Shown: piece after piece, positions 1 through 11,452 of the stretch
Position numbering within the stretch: position 1 is the first letter of the stretch
Layout of the letters: each line of letters opens with the position of its first letter
From: Glomus cerebriforme
Taxonomy: Eukaryota; Glomeromycota; Glomeromycetes; Glomerales; Glomeraceae
Direction of reading: 5' to 3'
Assembly (NCBI GenBank): GCA_003550305.1
Contig: QKYT01000585.1
Span: 1 to 64,000 of the forward strand
Length of the DNA: 64,000 nt
Program-made: the position numbers and the translations under genes
The notes under the pieces: model-generated
The model's database searches: none
What the model was told of the DNA's origin: nothing
The model's input: the letters and a program-made list of their open reading frames with translations, nothing else

Positions 1-408
1 CATGATCATGGTGATCTTAATGATAGTAGTGATATTAATGATCTTAGTGATAGTTAGAATAGTTAAGATATTTAATATATTTATTTTCTTTATTATATTT
101 ATTATATTTAATATATTTATTATATTAGTTATATTTATGATAGTTAATAACTTTTTATTATATTTTATTTTTGTATAAAATATCCTGAGAATTTTCTTAA
201 GTTATCTTTAGTTTTTGTAACTTTAATTGAATAATAAAATAACTTTTACCTTAAAAATCCTATACCATTTACCAATTAAAGAGTGAACTGAAACTTAAAA
301 ACATAAATTATTATTACCTTTATCATTATAAACTTGATTAATTTTTCATTTTGAACTTAAAAAATCAAAGTTAAAATAAAGGAATCAAGAGAACAATTAG
401 ATGTAACA
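1..408 (+). repeat. 5' LTR, left end missing
   Basis: Positions 1-408 align with the 3' LTR from about 10352 onward once the two insertions there are removed. The LTR ends in TAACA at 404-408. By comparison with the 3' copy about 67 bp are missing to the left of the window, giving a full LTR near 475 bp. The bases just after 408 (agtggtgattcctg) are where a tRNA primer site should lie. I could not match them to a specific tRNA. Confidence 0.82.
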
Positions 409-726
409 AGTGGTGATTCCTGTCAGATTATCTTTTTAATTGATAGTATAGCAAAGAAAGAATTAAGAAACTAGAAATGCCTTAAGAAGTGCATAAATTT
501 TGAAGAGATCAAGATAAATATAGCAATACATATTCTGAAACACTATTCAAATTTCCCGCTAAATAAAGACCATTCCTGTTATTTTTACTATCCAGTATTA
601 CCATTATACTCTATTAACAGTACATTTGAAAATTTCTGGAGTTGGATTAATCATACTTTTAGTACAGAGACTTATACAACTTATACCATTACCGCCTTTA
701 ATTTATTTAAATACTTAGTTTCAACC

Positions 727-2250
727 ATGTTATCAGAACAACAAAGTGATCGGCTACCTTATGTACTTATACTATTACTTACTAGTATCCATTATTTAAG
801 AAACCCTTTTTTTTCAGAAATTTTATATAATTATACATTAAGAATAGCTGTTAGGACTAACTGTTTTGAACAACCTATTAATATATATATTTTTGATGAA
901 GCATATCAGGAATTATTAGATTAAATTCTTGTATCTATACAGCATTATTAATATCTATTAGGACAAATAAGAATAACTCCAGTATTATCAGTAAATTCAA
1001 CAGACTCAACAGAATCAACTAATGCAGCACATATGACGCCAAATCTTGTTCAAATACCTACATCACCAAATCTTGTACAAACACTGACATCACTGAATCT
1101 TACACGTACACCAACACCTATACTACCAAATACTTCACCAAACATAAATATGGGAGTTACTGCTGATGAATTAAGAGCTTTTTATAACAGAATCTTTGGA
1201 ACAGATGGAGCTAGATTAGATGCTATTGCAAATGCAAATCAAAATGCTGAATAAATAATAGCTAAAGTTAATAATTTTAGTAGAGCAGAAGGAGAAGATC
1301 CAGTAAAATGGCTTAAAACTTTTAATAGAGCTATTATAACTAACTGCTAAAATACAGAAATCAGAAAGAAAGCTGTAGCTAGAATCTTTATAAAAGAAGC
1401 AGCTGCTGATTAGTTTGAAAACATTTCTGCAGAAATGGGTAATAATTTTAATACTGGAATTAATAGAAAAGCTAATTTTACTGACCTTTTTAACTGACAG
1501 TTTGTAAGTGAAATCTGGAAGAACTAATGGTATCAGGAATTAACATTCTTATGCTAACAAAATGATAAATCAGTTGATTCATATGCCAATAAGTTCAAGA
1601 AGTTAGCAGATCAAGTAGGTTTAATTAATGCTAACCAAAAGAAATGGATATTTATAATGGGATTAAACCCTGCCTATATCCTCTTGTATATTCTTGTGAT
1701 TTTAATGATCTCAATACCGCTATTGGATATGCAAAAACAGTAGAAATCAGATTTAACTTTGCTTCTGAAACTACTTCTAAGGCCCAAGAATCTACTTCTG
1801 CCTTTAGTTCTAAAGCTAAAATTTTTGAGAGTAAAATTGATGAACTTACTAAAAAGTTAGAACAATTCACAATTAACTACACAAATCTTACAATGGCATT
1901 ATTAGCTTAGTCATAAAAAATGAGAAGTCGCCCATCAGCTAATCAAGAAAGCCTCTCAGAAATAATAACTTTAGCGTATCAAGAGCAACCAGATCTAATT
2001 TTAAGTGTTATAACTGCAATTAACTAGGATATATAACTAGAGATTGTTCATATTCTGATCAAAAGTTTAATCATCAATCTAGACCAACCACAGTACCTAG
2101 AACTCCCAGATATAAAATTAGAGATGTAAACTATCTAGATAACTTTGAATATGATGAAGAATATAAAAAAGATGATGGAGAAGAGTACGAAGTCTATTTG
2201 AATACTCGCTTAGGATCTTATTCTTAAAATCCAGTTTCAAAGAATAGGAA
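727..2250 (+). pseudogene. gag remnant of the gypsy element
   Basis: Broken reading frames encode a capsid-like region (about 1150-1900) rich in charged helices, then a zinc-knuckle region at about 2006-2050. The knuckle keeps three cysteines in CX2C...C spacing. The expected histidine is read as tyrosine and one position is a stop, each explainable by one C-to-T change. Other stops lie at, for example, the TAA in the NC*NTE context and the TGA in the FN*QF context. The product would package element RNA in virus-like particles. This copy cannot make it. Confidence 0.7.
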
Positions 2251-2754
2251 AGTTCAGAAAAGTGAATTTAGAAGAGAGAAAATTTTAAAAAAAACTTCTT
2301 GTTTTAACATATCTGTATCTAGCAAAAAAATGAAAGATGTTAAAGTGTAACCACCAGTAACTACCACCACTACTTTTTCAATAAAAGCTACTAAAACTCC
2401 AAGAAGAAGGCTATTACTAGCATCTATTGAACAGTTAATTGAGTTTAATGTCACCACATATTTGCAAAATCTACCATGTGAACTTTTAGTAAGACAAGCT
2501 GCCTACATCATTCCAACTTACCATTCTGAACTATCAAGAATAGTAAGGAGATCAAGGAAAAAAGCTCAACAAGATACGCAAAAAGCCAATTTAGCTAATA
2601 GTGATAAAGAACCAATCACTGCTACCAAATGTACTCTAAAAATATGATAAAAAGTACAAACTGCCATAGTAGATAGTGGAGCTGCCACTAGCATCATGAC
2701 TAAAGCTCTCTTGAATAAGTTAGGATATGAGATTGATAGACCATCAAAAATATA

Positions 2755-3922
2755 AGGTTGCTTGTCAAAACCCATCTGATCCAATATGAAATGCTGAAAC
2801 TCTTATATAGTGTCAAAATTGCGAAACTGCAAAACTGCCAAACTGCCAAAACTTATGAAATTGCCAAAATTTGTAAACCCTTTATAATAAGTTTATCCAT
2901 AGTTTTGGCACAACAAGTAGTAATATTTTATATGAGTTTTGGCATAATTTCACCATTTTAATCTTTTTTACCAATTTTTTTTAATTTTAAAATAATTCAA
3001 TAAATTTATATGTAATTGAATAATTTATTGTAATTTTTATGTTTATTTAATATCATAATAAAAGATTATATTTCTTTGAAGTAAACTCCCCATCCATATC
3101 ATCTCTGAGTTTAGTTTGTCTGAGGAGATTTGGCAACCTAGAAAAATAAAGAAATGTTAGTAACATTTTTTTAATATTAAAAAACTCTTCCCCCTATTTT
3201 CAACTTACATTTCAAGTCCATTTCACCCAAGAAGTTTGGTAACCTAAAAAAAATAGAAAAAGAAACATTAGTAACATTTCTTTAATATTAAAAAAAATAT
3301 TCTCTCTTTTCAACTTACATTCCAAGTTCATTTCGCCTAAGAAGTTTGGTAACCTAAAAAAAATAGAAAAAGAAATGTTAGTAACGTTTCTTTAATATTA
3401 AAAAAATATTTCCCCTTTCCAACTTACATTCCAAGTTCAGTTCATCCAAAGAGTCCGGTAACCTAAAAAAAATAGAAAAAGAAATGTTAGTAACATTTCT
3501 TTAATATTAAAAAAAGTCTCTCCTTCTTTCAACTTACATTCAAGCTGCCTAAGAAGTCTGATAACCTAAAAAAAAATAAAGAAACATTAGTAATGTTTCT
3601 TTAATATTAAAAAAATTTCCCCCTTACAACTTACATTCCAAATCCAAAATTTGACAAACCTAAAAAATAAACAAAAAAAATATAAAAAATTTTTTAATAA
3701 AAAAATTTTTTTAATTATAGATTATCAAATGATTATCAAATGATTATTAAAATGCTAAAACTGTATGTATGTCATATGATATACTATGCTGAACTACTGA
3801 AACAGTTTCAATAGTTTTGGTAGTTTCAGCAGTTTCAGCATTTTAGGTGATTTTGTGAAACTAATTTTGACAGTTTCACATATGTCATTTCACTAAAATC
3901 TCCTAGTTTTGGCAAGCAACCT
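2755..3922. mobile_element. TA-flanked inverted-repeat element carrying intron-like array A
   Basis: The ends are AGGTTGCTTGTCAAAAC and the inverse of AGGTTGCTTGCCAAAAC, and each end is flanked by TA (2753-2754 and 3923-3924). A TA target duplication fits Tc1/mariner-type elements. The 1,168 bp interior has no transposase ORF. It holds runs of short repeats resembling gaaactgccaaaact near both ends, an AT-rich part, and five tandem intron-like units on the minus strand (3128-3665). It sits in the protease region of the gypsy element. Confidence 0.8.
3128..3665 (-). repeat. Intron-like tandem array A (5 units)
   Basis: Read on the minus strand, each unit has a GTAAGTTG donor (plus-strand acttac at 3203, 3313, 3422, 3532 and 3629), an AT-rich body, TACTAAC or TACTAAT, a U-rich tract and TTTTAG, then a 28-35 nt exon-like spacer. 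The period is 97-110 bp. The branch-site motif lies in an inverted repeat of the form GAAATGTTAGTAACATTTC. In the unit near 3580-3600 both arms are changed together (GAAACATTAGTAATGTTTC), so pairing is kept. No long reading frame runs through the spacers. Confidence 0.8.
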
Positions 3923-4499
3923 TACAAAAATGATTGTAGTCATGACAAACGGAGCGTGAACCAGATCTTTAAGAATAGTGGATAACATTTTCATTATCAT
4001 AAGAAAAATTAAAATCCCACTTCTTTTCAAATTTTAGATTCTAAGGATAACTTATTCTAGGCAATAACTAGTTGAAAGAAGCCAATGCTACCATGAGTTG
4101 GAAACAATTAACTCTAACTATTCACAAATATAATATTACTGTCAGAATCTGCATCATATTTACCAAGACAGCTAAAGTTACCACTTAAGAACTGGACTAT
4201 AACTCTGATGATGATTACTATGAAGATAAACTTTTGGATGAGTATTATATCTATTATTTAGACATGACATGAAGAGAAAGTCTCTGAGAATGAAATGACT
4301 TAAAACCCTTTAAGTGATGTATATTTACCATATAATTTGAAAGAAGAATCTGAAGAAGAAGACACCTCAAATAACAATAACCCTGCAATTTTTTTTGCAA
4401 AAAGTGCTCAAATAAGCAAAAAAGAAAAAACCCTAGAAGATTAACATGTAGGACCATTAGATTATTACCAACAACAAGCATTCCAATACTTTTTGGAAG

Positions 4500-5870
4500 A
4501 ATATGCTGATATCTGTGTGAAAGGACAAACAGAAATTGGTAAAACTACTATTGTAAAGTATAGAATTCACACCGCTCAAAAACCATACTGAACAAATCCT
4601 GAAAACACTCAATTTTTAAAGAAAGAGATTAAAAAAATGGAAGCAAATGGAATCATTCATCATTCACATAGCCTCTGGGCCTTACCAGTTGTTATAGTAG
4701 GAAAGAAAGGAGAAGACAAAAGACTATGCATTGATTATCACAAGTTGAATACCCTCACAAAAATTGATGCCTATCCTCTATCAAGAATCGATGACTTATT
4801 AGATTCTTTAGGAGGATTCCAATAAGTTTATTACCTTAGACTTATTAGCCAGTAGATATTAGTAAGTATCCATACAACCTGAAGACATAGAAAAGATAGC
4901 TTTTATTACACCTTCAGACCTCTATAAATTCTTAGTTATGCCTTTTGGTTTTAATAATATTTTAGGAACCTTCTAAAGATTCATGAATTGAATCCTAAAG
5001 AACTATCTTGGACTTTTTGTAGTAGTTTACTTAGATAACATTATCATCTATTCAAAAGGATCCCTAGAATTGCATCTAGATTACATAAAACAAATCTTTC
5101 AAACCTTAAGAGAAGCATAGCTTTGCATCAAGTTGAAAGAGTATCACTTCTGTTACCCTTTTTTAGCTTTCTTAGGTCACATAGTAAGATAAGAAGGTAT
5201 CCATCCAGACCCAGAAAAGATCAAAAAAATCAAAAGTTTTCCTATTCCTAAGACCTTAATAACTCAATTAAGAGTAGCTTTAGAATTATTTGGATACTAT
5301 CGCAAGTTCATCAAGGATTTTGCTTAACATACTAAACCTCTAACCATATTATTTAAAAAGGAAATGCCTTTTCAATAGACAGAAAAATAACAAGTCGCCT
5401 TCGATAGACTTAAGAAAAGACTCATCAAATCTCCTATTCTATAATATTCAGACTTCGAACAACCTTTTATCCTATACATTGATGTTTGTAAATTTGGACT
5501 TAAAGCAGTACTATCTCAGAAAATTAATGAACAAGAGTGTGTAGTTGTATATGCCAGTTGAATTACCAACAAAGTTAAAGAAAATTACTTCATAACTGAT
5601 CTAAAATATCTTGCTATAGTATGGGTTGTTAAATATTTTCACCACTATTTAAGTCATTTCTTTTCAATTGTTACAGACCACTTAGCACTTAAGTGGTTAA
5701 AAACTTCAAAGATGCCTAAAGAATGTAGAGCATGTTGGATTATAGAACTACAACAATACAATTTTACCATTGAACATCACTTAGGAAAACATAATGCTAA
5801 TGCAGATGTGCTATCTAGAATGTATGAGAATAGTGACCCTACCCAACTTGAAGAAGAGAATGAGTGCTTC
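4500..5870 (+). pseudogene. Reverse transcriptase and RNase H remnant
   Basis: Recognisable gypsy-type motifs appear in order: the finger region with LCIDYHKLN (about 4725-4755), TPSDLYKFLVMPFGFNN (about 4910-4960), the catalytic box YLDN at 5028-5039, LGHIV (about 5170), and RNase H with ILYIDVCKFG (about 5470) and a late DHLALKW (about 5680). The second catalytic aspartate of the YXDD box is asparagine, a G-to-A change, so the polymerase would be dead. About a dozen stops interrupt the frame, and nearly all are explicable as C-to-T or G-to-A transitions. Confidence 0.82.
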
Positions 5871-6650
5871 CTAATCATAACTTATAATGCAAACATTGAA
5901 GAAGAAGAAGAACCTGAAGTTGAGTCTTTGTCTATAGCCCTTACCAGAAGCAATAAAAGGAGAAGACTAACACCATATCAAAAGTTTTCTTATGAGAGTA
6001 AAAGTGAATTTCCTGAAGAAAGTGAAAGCAAAATTTCTAAAGTAAAAAGTGAAAAATCTATGCCCTTGACCATTTCTAAACTATACCCATGCTGTGAACA
6101 TATTATTTGTACCTGTGAACCAGAAAGTTCTTTTATTAATACAAAGGAGAGAAAAATGAAAGTGAAATTGAATAGGAATACTATTCTAATGATGGCGTCT
6201 CTAATTCTGAAAAAAGTGAAAGCATGGAAATGTACGATATGAAAACTTCTGCTTATAACTTTACAAAAAAAAATATTGAGCAAATTTATCGTACAAGTAT
6301 TCAAGTTAAGCAAATTATCGCAAGCTAACCAATAACTAGAAGAGAAAGTAAGTACATCTGGGAATGTGACACTGAAAACCACCATATCCACACTTACTGT
6401 AAAGCATGTAAAAAGAATTTACCAGCCTATGGAACTATTGTTTATCATTGTATTTGGAGTTTCTTCCCTAGACAATTCCATTCCAATATGAACTCCAGTA
6501 TTTTAGTAAATATACCATTGTGAAAAGAACCCATCTTAGTTCAATGTAAGAATACCGTAGTATATTTAAGACTCTTAGAATGTTTCTACAATAATTTACT
6601 TATTCATACTACCTCCCTTGAACCTATCGTTGCAGAGTTAGATTAGATTT
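5870..6650 (+). pseudogene. RNase H-integrase connector with Cys/His cluster
   Basis: After the RNase H/connection end (ADVLSR at about 5800) there is an acidic Glu/Ser-rich stretch, then about 300 bp (6340-6640) that still reads as a Cys/His-rich segment (ENHHIHTYCKACKKN, then CIWSFFP). The segment is longer than the usual linker of gypsy elements. It could be an extra zinc-binding module peculiar to this family or a remnant of a separate domain. I do not recognise it. Confidence 0.4.
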
Positions 6651-6719
6651 TTTCAAATATTTTTGTTTTTAGTTAACATTTCTTTATGGTAAAAGCAAAA
6701 GTGTTTACATTGTGATGAA

Positions 6720-7990
6720 TGGCCAATTAAAATGGATACCCAACATTATTATAATTTATTAAATTTTATTAGTAATTATATATATCCTTCAGAATTTAGT
6801 AAAGTACAGCAAAAGCAATTACAAAACCAATCAAAATATTATATAGTCAGAAACAATTTACTCTATAAGAAAGATTAAAACAATCAAAATAATTTAATTA
6901 AAGTAGTACAAAAATATGAAATGAAACCAGTACTCTATATGTTCCATAATGATCCTATAGCAGTATACACCTTTAAAGATAGAATAATGAATAAGATGAA
7001 GAAATGATTCTTTTGGCCTCAAATGTTTCAATAGTACCTACGTAGAGTTATGTGATGCATGTCAAAGAAGGGAAAAATCAAAGTGATAGGAACCTTTACA
7101 TCCAATTCCAGTTGGATTATTTTTTTATCAAATTGGAATTGATTACATGAGACCTTTGAATGTAACATCTTAAGAAAATAAATATATAATTGTCACAATG
7201 GATTACATGACCAAGTGGTTAGAAGTAAAACCTGTGAAAGAAGCTATCACATAAGAAACTGTAATATTTGTTTATGAAAGTATTATTTGTCATCATGGTT
7301 GCTCTGAAAAAATCCTGACTGATAGAGAAACTCATTTTAATAATCAGCTCTTGAAAGAATTATTAAAGAAATTTGAAATTACATACTTAATGTTAACTCC
7401 TTACCATTCTCAGATTAATGAACTTATATAAAGATTTAATAGGATATTAATAAAAGCCTTATTATGAACAGCCATGAATCACTTAAATAATTGGGATAAG
7501 TTTATAGTTTCTGTACTCTTTGCTTATCATACTAGTTCTCATTCAACCACAAAGATATTACCATTTTTCCTTGTGTATGGAAGAGAAGTAAAATTGCCAA
7601 CTGATAGTACAGAAATAGAGGAGGAATCTAACCTAATTGAATACATAGATCATTAAGTGAGTACCTATCAGATGTTAAAAATGATATGCAACAGCAGATC
7701 AAGGCTGAGCAATAAAAACAAAAGGATTCCCATGATAAGAAATTAAAAAAGGAAATTAGATTTAAGATTGGTGATCAAGTTTTATACTATTATGCTACTC
7801 TAGATAAGCAATAGTAAGAAAAATAAGTTCCAAATGGAAAGGACTATATTACATACATAATGTAATTGGAAATAGCGCTTATAAACTAAGAGAATTATTG
7901 GAAAAAGTCCTAAAAATTCCTGTGAATAGAAGTTTTCTGAAAATATATAAAAACAGAAGTAACTGGCAACCCCTAATTATAGTTTCTTGA
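6720..7990 (+). pseudogene. Integrase remnant with GPY-like C-terminal region
   Basis: Broken frames hold the N-terminal HHCC-type zinc region (about 6940-7080), core segments around TMDYMTKWLEVKPVKEA (about 7195-7245), a better preserved stretch at 7474-7656 with AYHTSSH and FFLVYGREVKLP typical of the integrase core end, and a later FKIGDQVLYYY (about 7765-7795) resembling the GPY/F module. Multiple stops make it non-functional. It would have joined element cDNA to chromosomal DNA. Confidence 0.75.
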
Positions 7991-8374
7991 ATCAAAAATA
8001 AACAATTACGACTGTATACTTAAAGACCTCTAAAGAAATAACATTGTTACAAACCTAAATATTATGCTATAAAATGAAGATGAACCTCCTAATCAACAAA
8101 TAAATTCTCTTTTTTGACAATTGAGAAGAGCTGTTAGTAAAAGAAATTGAGTAGAAACTCTCTTAAATGCTTGGTATATTGAAGAAGTCATAGAAACTAA
8201 GACTTTTACTTTAATGGAAAGAACTCTCTATATAAAACTATTTTCATCCTATTACCAAGAAGTAGTAGTTTAGACTTATTATATATTTGAATTCTTGAGA
8301 ATGAAATAAATTAACCACTCTAGAAATATTACTTTAACAATAATCTCAAGAATTGGAATTACACAATACCTATA

Positions 8375-10214
8375 GGTGCTGGCAAAATTCCATAATTACA
8401 TCATTTCAGTATTTCAACATATGTTATAATTAATTCCGTAACCGTAATAAAATGCCGTAAATCATAAATGCCATAATGCCGTAATGCTGTAATGCCATAA
8501 TGCCATAATTTAATTTAATGCCATAATGCCGCAAATCTACATGCCATAAATAGGTGACTTTTTTTTAAAAAAAACTAACATTTGTAAATAAAAAAAGGAA
8601 ATTTTTTTTTAATAAAAGCATTTTAATAAAATATTTTTTAAATATAATAAAAAAATTTTAGAAATAATAAAAATTTTCTTAAAAAAATTATAAATCATTA
8701 TAAATTCTACCATTCTGGTAAGTAGGGAAAGGTTTTTTTTTGATATTTATGTTCAATAAATGACATTAACTTCGTTTCTATTTTCTTTTTTTTTAGGAAT
8801 GGTTCTTGCAGATTCTTGATAAGTGAAAGAGAGATTTCTCTGACATTTATTTTAAGAAATGGTATTAACTTCATTTCTATTTTTCTTTTTTTTTAGGAAT
8901 AGTTCTCGTGGACTTAGTTTTTGGACTTTTCTGGTAAGTAGAGGAGAGTTTCTTTAACATTTACTTTTAAGAAATGACATTAACTTCATTTCTTTTTTTA
9001 TTTTTTTTAGGAATGATTCTAGCTGACTTTCTGGACTTTCTGGTAAGTGGAAAGGAATTTTTTTGACATTTACTTTTAAGAAACAATTATGAAATGATCC
9101 TAACTTCATTTCTTTTTTTCTTTTTTTTTAGAAATGGTTTTTGCAGACTTTTTGGACTTTCTNGTAAGTGGAGGAGGGTTTTCTTTGACATTTACTTTTA
9201 AGAAACAATACTAACTTCATTTCTTTTTTCTTTTTTTTCAGGAATAGTTCTTGTGGGCTTTTTGGACATTCTGGACTTCCTGAACTGTTCCTAAAAAGAA
9301 AGAAAAATAGAAATGAAGTTAATGTCATTTCTTGAACATAAACGTCAAAAAAAAACCTTCCCCTACTTACCAGAACAGTAGAGCCTGCCAGAACTATTCA
9401 TCTGTTCCTAAAAAAATGAAAAAAAAAGAATTAATAAAAAAGTCACCTATTTACAGCATGTAGATTTATGGCATTACGGCGTCAAATTAAATTATAGCAT
9501 TACGGCATTACGGCATTTATGATTTATGGCATTTTATTATAGCGTTACGGCTAAACCTAGTCCTGAAACTGAAATATTTCAGATTTGCCAAAATTCTGAA
9601 ACTGAAATCTGAAACAGAAAATATTTTTGAAATCTGAAATTCTGAAATCCAAAATTCATACCGAAATGCTGATATTCTAATTGGCCAGCATTATGGAATT
9701 TTCAGCCGAAATTATTAAATTTTCTAAAAAGGATATTTTATGTTATACAATTATCAAAACTATTTTTACCAAATTTGATTTTTTGTGAAATAATATCACC
9801 TAAAAAGGAAATGATCTATATGTGAGCTTAATCTGACAATTTTTTGGCATTTTGGCCTAATTTTGGATTTAGTAATTCTGGCTGATAATAATCACGTGAT
9901 TTTTACTATTTGCTAATTATTTAATATAAATAAAAACTTTAGCAATAAATATCTTGGCAACCAGTGATCACAGAAAGATGATCTTATTACCATTAGACTC
10001 ATCTAATCGAGAGAAATCCAATTAACTATAAATCATCTTTCTAGAATTAATAAATGGAAAGATAAAATTTTTATTATTTCAGCTAATCAGAATTTCAAAA
10101 TAATTTCAGATTTCAGTTTCAGAATTTCAGATTTCAGATTTTGGGTAAATTAATTTTGGAGCCATCCTTAATTACGGCACATACTGTAACCGTAAAAATA
10201 ATTCTGACGGCACC
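8375..10214. mobile_element. Inverted-repeat element with intron-like array B, nested in the gypsy 3' region
   Basis: The ends read GGTGCTGGCAAAATT and the inverse of GGTGCCGTCAGAATT and are flanked on both sides by TATA (8371-8374, 10215-10218). A second, inner inverted repeat rich in ATGCCGTAA motifs lies at about 8435-8535 and 9465-9552. Between these arms is the intron-like array (8718-9370). From about 9560 to 10150 there is a further inverted-repeat segment made of gaaatctgaaac-like motifs, probably another nested insertion. No protein-coding gene is visible. Confidence 0.68.
8705..9372. repeat. Intron-like tandem array B (5 plus-strand units and 1 inverted unit)
   Basis: Plus-strand donors GTAAGT lie at 8718, 8934, 9043 and 9164, with a degenerate one near 8819. 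Acceptors of the form T(n)AG follow each. The spacers resemble gaatggttcttgcagac. Before each acceptor is a hairpin such as GAAATGA, loop cattaact, TCATTTC, with the branch-site-like TTAAC or CTAAC in the loop. The last unit (9291-9370) is inverted, so on the minus strand it again reads donor to acceptor. One ambiguous base is present at 9163. Confidence 0.78.
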
Positions 10215-10425
10215 TATAACAATACCAGGCTTTACTTGAAGAAACTATGACCATTGCAAGAGCTCAGTTATAGGAGAAGGAAGTTGTTAATATGAAATAT
10301 TACTGCGCTGATCTACTGTACAGTACTGTATTATTCTATGATCGTGATTTCTATGATCATGGTAATCTTAATAATAGTAGTGATATTAATAATCTTAGTA
10401 ATAATTAGGATAGTTAAGATATTTA

Positions 10426-11023
10426 TTGCAGTTTTCGAATTAGTGTGATCAGCAATTAATTTTCTATAAATAAAAAATCAATTTCAAGACTACAAAAATA
10501 AAATCACATTTTACTATAAAAAATATAAATATTATTTGATCTATATAATGCTAAGCCACTATTGCATAATATTATTAATTTTTTTTTATTGTTCGCTTTT
10601 GCTTTTGCTACAGCTTATAAACCGATTTCAATACTGATTTCAATTCCTAAACGATTCCTAAAGTTCATACCAATTTTTACCATAGTAGCAGGTAATATTT
10701 TTTTATTTATTTTACTAATTGTTTTCCTTTTTTTTATTTCTAACTATTTTTTTTATTTCGATCTTTGGTTCTTAGGCGGAAGGCTTGGAAAAAGTAGCGC
10801 TTCTTTATTAGTTCTTTTTTGTATTAGTCTCTTATTTTTTAAAGGGAGATTTTATTTTTTTTAAAATAAAAATTATGAAACAGTTTCTTTTTTTGTATTT
10901 TGGACTTTTGGTAGTATAAATAAATGGTATTTTTTTAATGTTTTCAGTTGTTTTCAATATTTTTGGTGTATTAATTTTAATTGATTGACAAATCACCTGA
11001 CCATACCAATTCGAAAACTGCAA
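10426..11023. mobile_element. 598 bp TA-flanked MITE inside the 3' LTR
   Basis: The terminal inverted repeats begin TTGCAGTTTTCGAATT (16 bp identical), and similarity continues for about 11 more bp with three mismatches. TA flanks both ends (10424-10425, 11024-11025), and the intact 5' LTR has a single TA at this point. This pattern fits a non-autonomous Tc1/mariner-type element. Open frames inside it are hydrophobic or lysine-rich by composition and show no transposase motif. Confidence 0.88.
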
Positions 11024-11066
11024 TAATATATTTATTTTCTTTATTATATTTATTATATTAATATAT

Positions 11067-11452
11067 TGAAAATTTCTAAGTTTACACAGGATGTCTGGAT
11101 ATGAGTCACGTGATTTTTACTATATGATAATTTATCACCCCTGTATTACATCTTCTGTTTTCATTTTTTCTATTTATTCTAGGGACAGAATTTTTCAAGT
11201 GTGAAATCCTATTTATTACATTTTATTTGTCACATTCCTAATTTTGGCCAGATTTCATAATGCCAGCCAGAGTATCCTTTTTTGGAATATTATACTACAT
11301 TACACAATCCAAAAAGGCAATTTTATTTCTCTCAAAAATCAAATTTTAGGTTACACTAAATTTACAAAAGGTAATTTAATTGCAGATCATTTAATTCTGG
11401 CTGGAATTATGACCCCCATATTCAGACACCCTGTGTACAAATAGAAATTGCC
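11067..11452. mobile_element. 386 bp MITE with 8 bp target duplication inside the 3' LTR
   Basis: It is flanked by direct repeats taatatat (11059-11066 and 11453-11460), and the intact LTR has this site once. The ends are imperfect inverted repeats containing TACACAGGATGTCTGG on the left and its near-inverse on the right, followed inward by TCACGTGA. The interior shares sequence with segments near 13565, 14171, 30835 and 40140 (on various strands), including gacagaatttttcaagtg and tggccagaattat motifs. It is a non-autonomous DNA transposon. The 8 bp duplication suggests a hAT-like mechanism. Confidence 0.8.

Larger units (their letters stand above)
2656..4250 (+). pseudogene. Retropepsin (aspartic protease) remnant, split by an insertion
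   Basis: The active-site motif of retropepsins is visible as AIVDSGAATSIM at about 2663-2698, followed by the usual hydrophobic stretch. The frame is interrupted at 2754 by the 1,168 bp element 2755-3922 and resumes after 3925 with a stretch resembling the second half of the protease and linker (NGA...TRSL...IPTSFQ), now with stops and frameshifts. The insertion disrupts the protease, which indicates that it came after the retrotransposon. Confidence 0.65.

Noticed and set aside
1652..2784. Minus-strand frames across the gypsy gag region
   Set aside because: Antisense to gag and protease remnants, with no recognisable motif.
10562..11023. Open frames in both directions inside the 598 bp MITE
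   Set aside because: Hydrophobic or lysine-rich by base composition, no transposase motif, and the element is explained by its ends and TA duplication.
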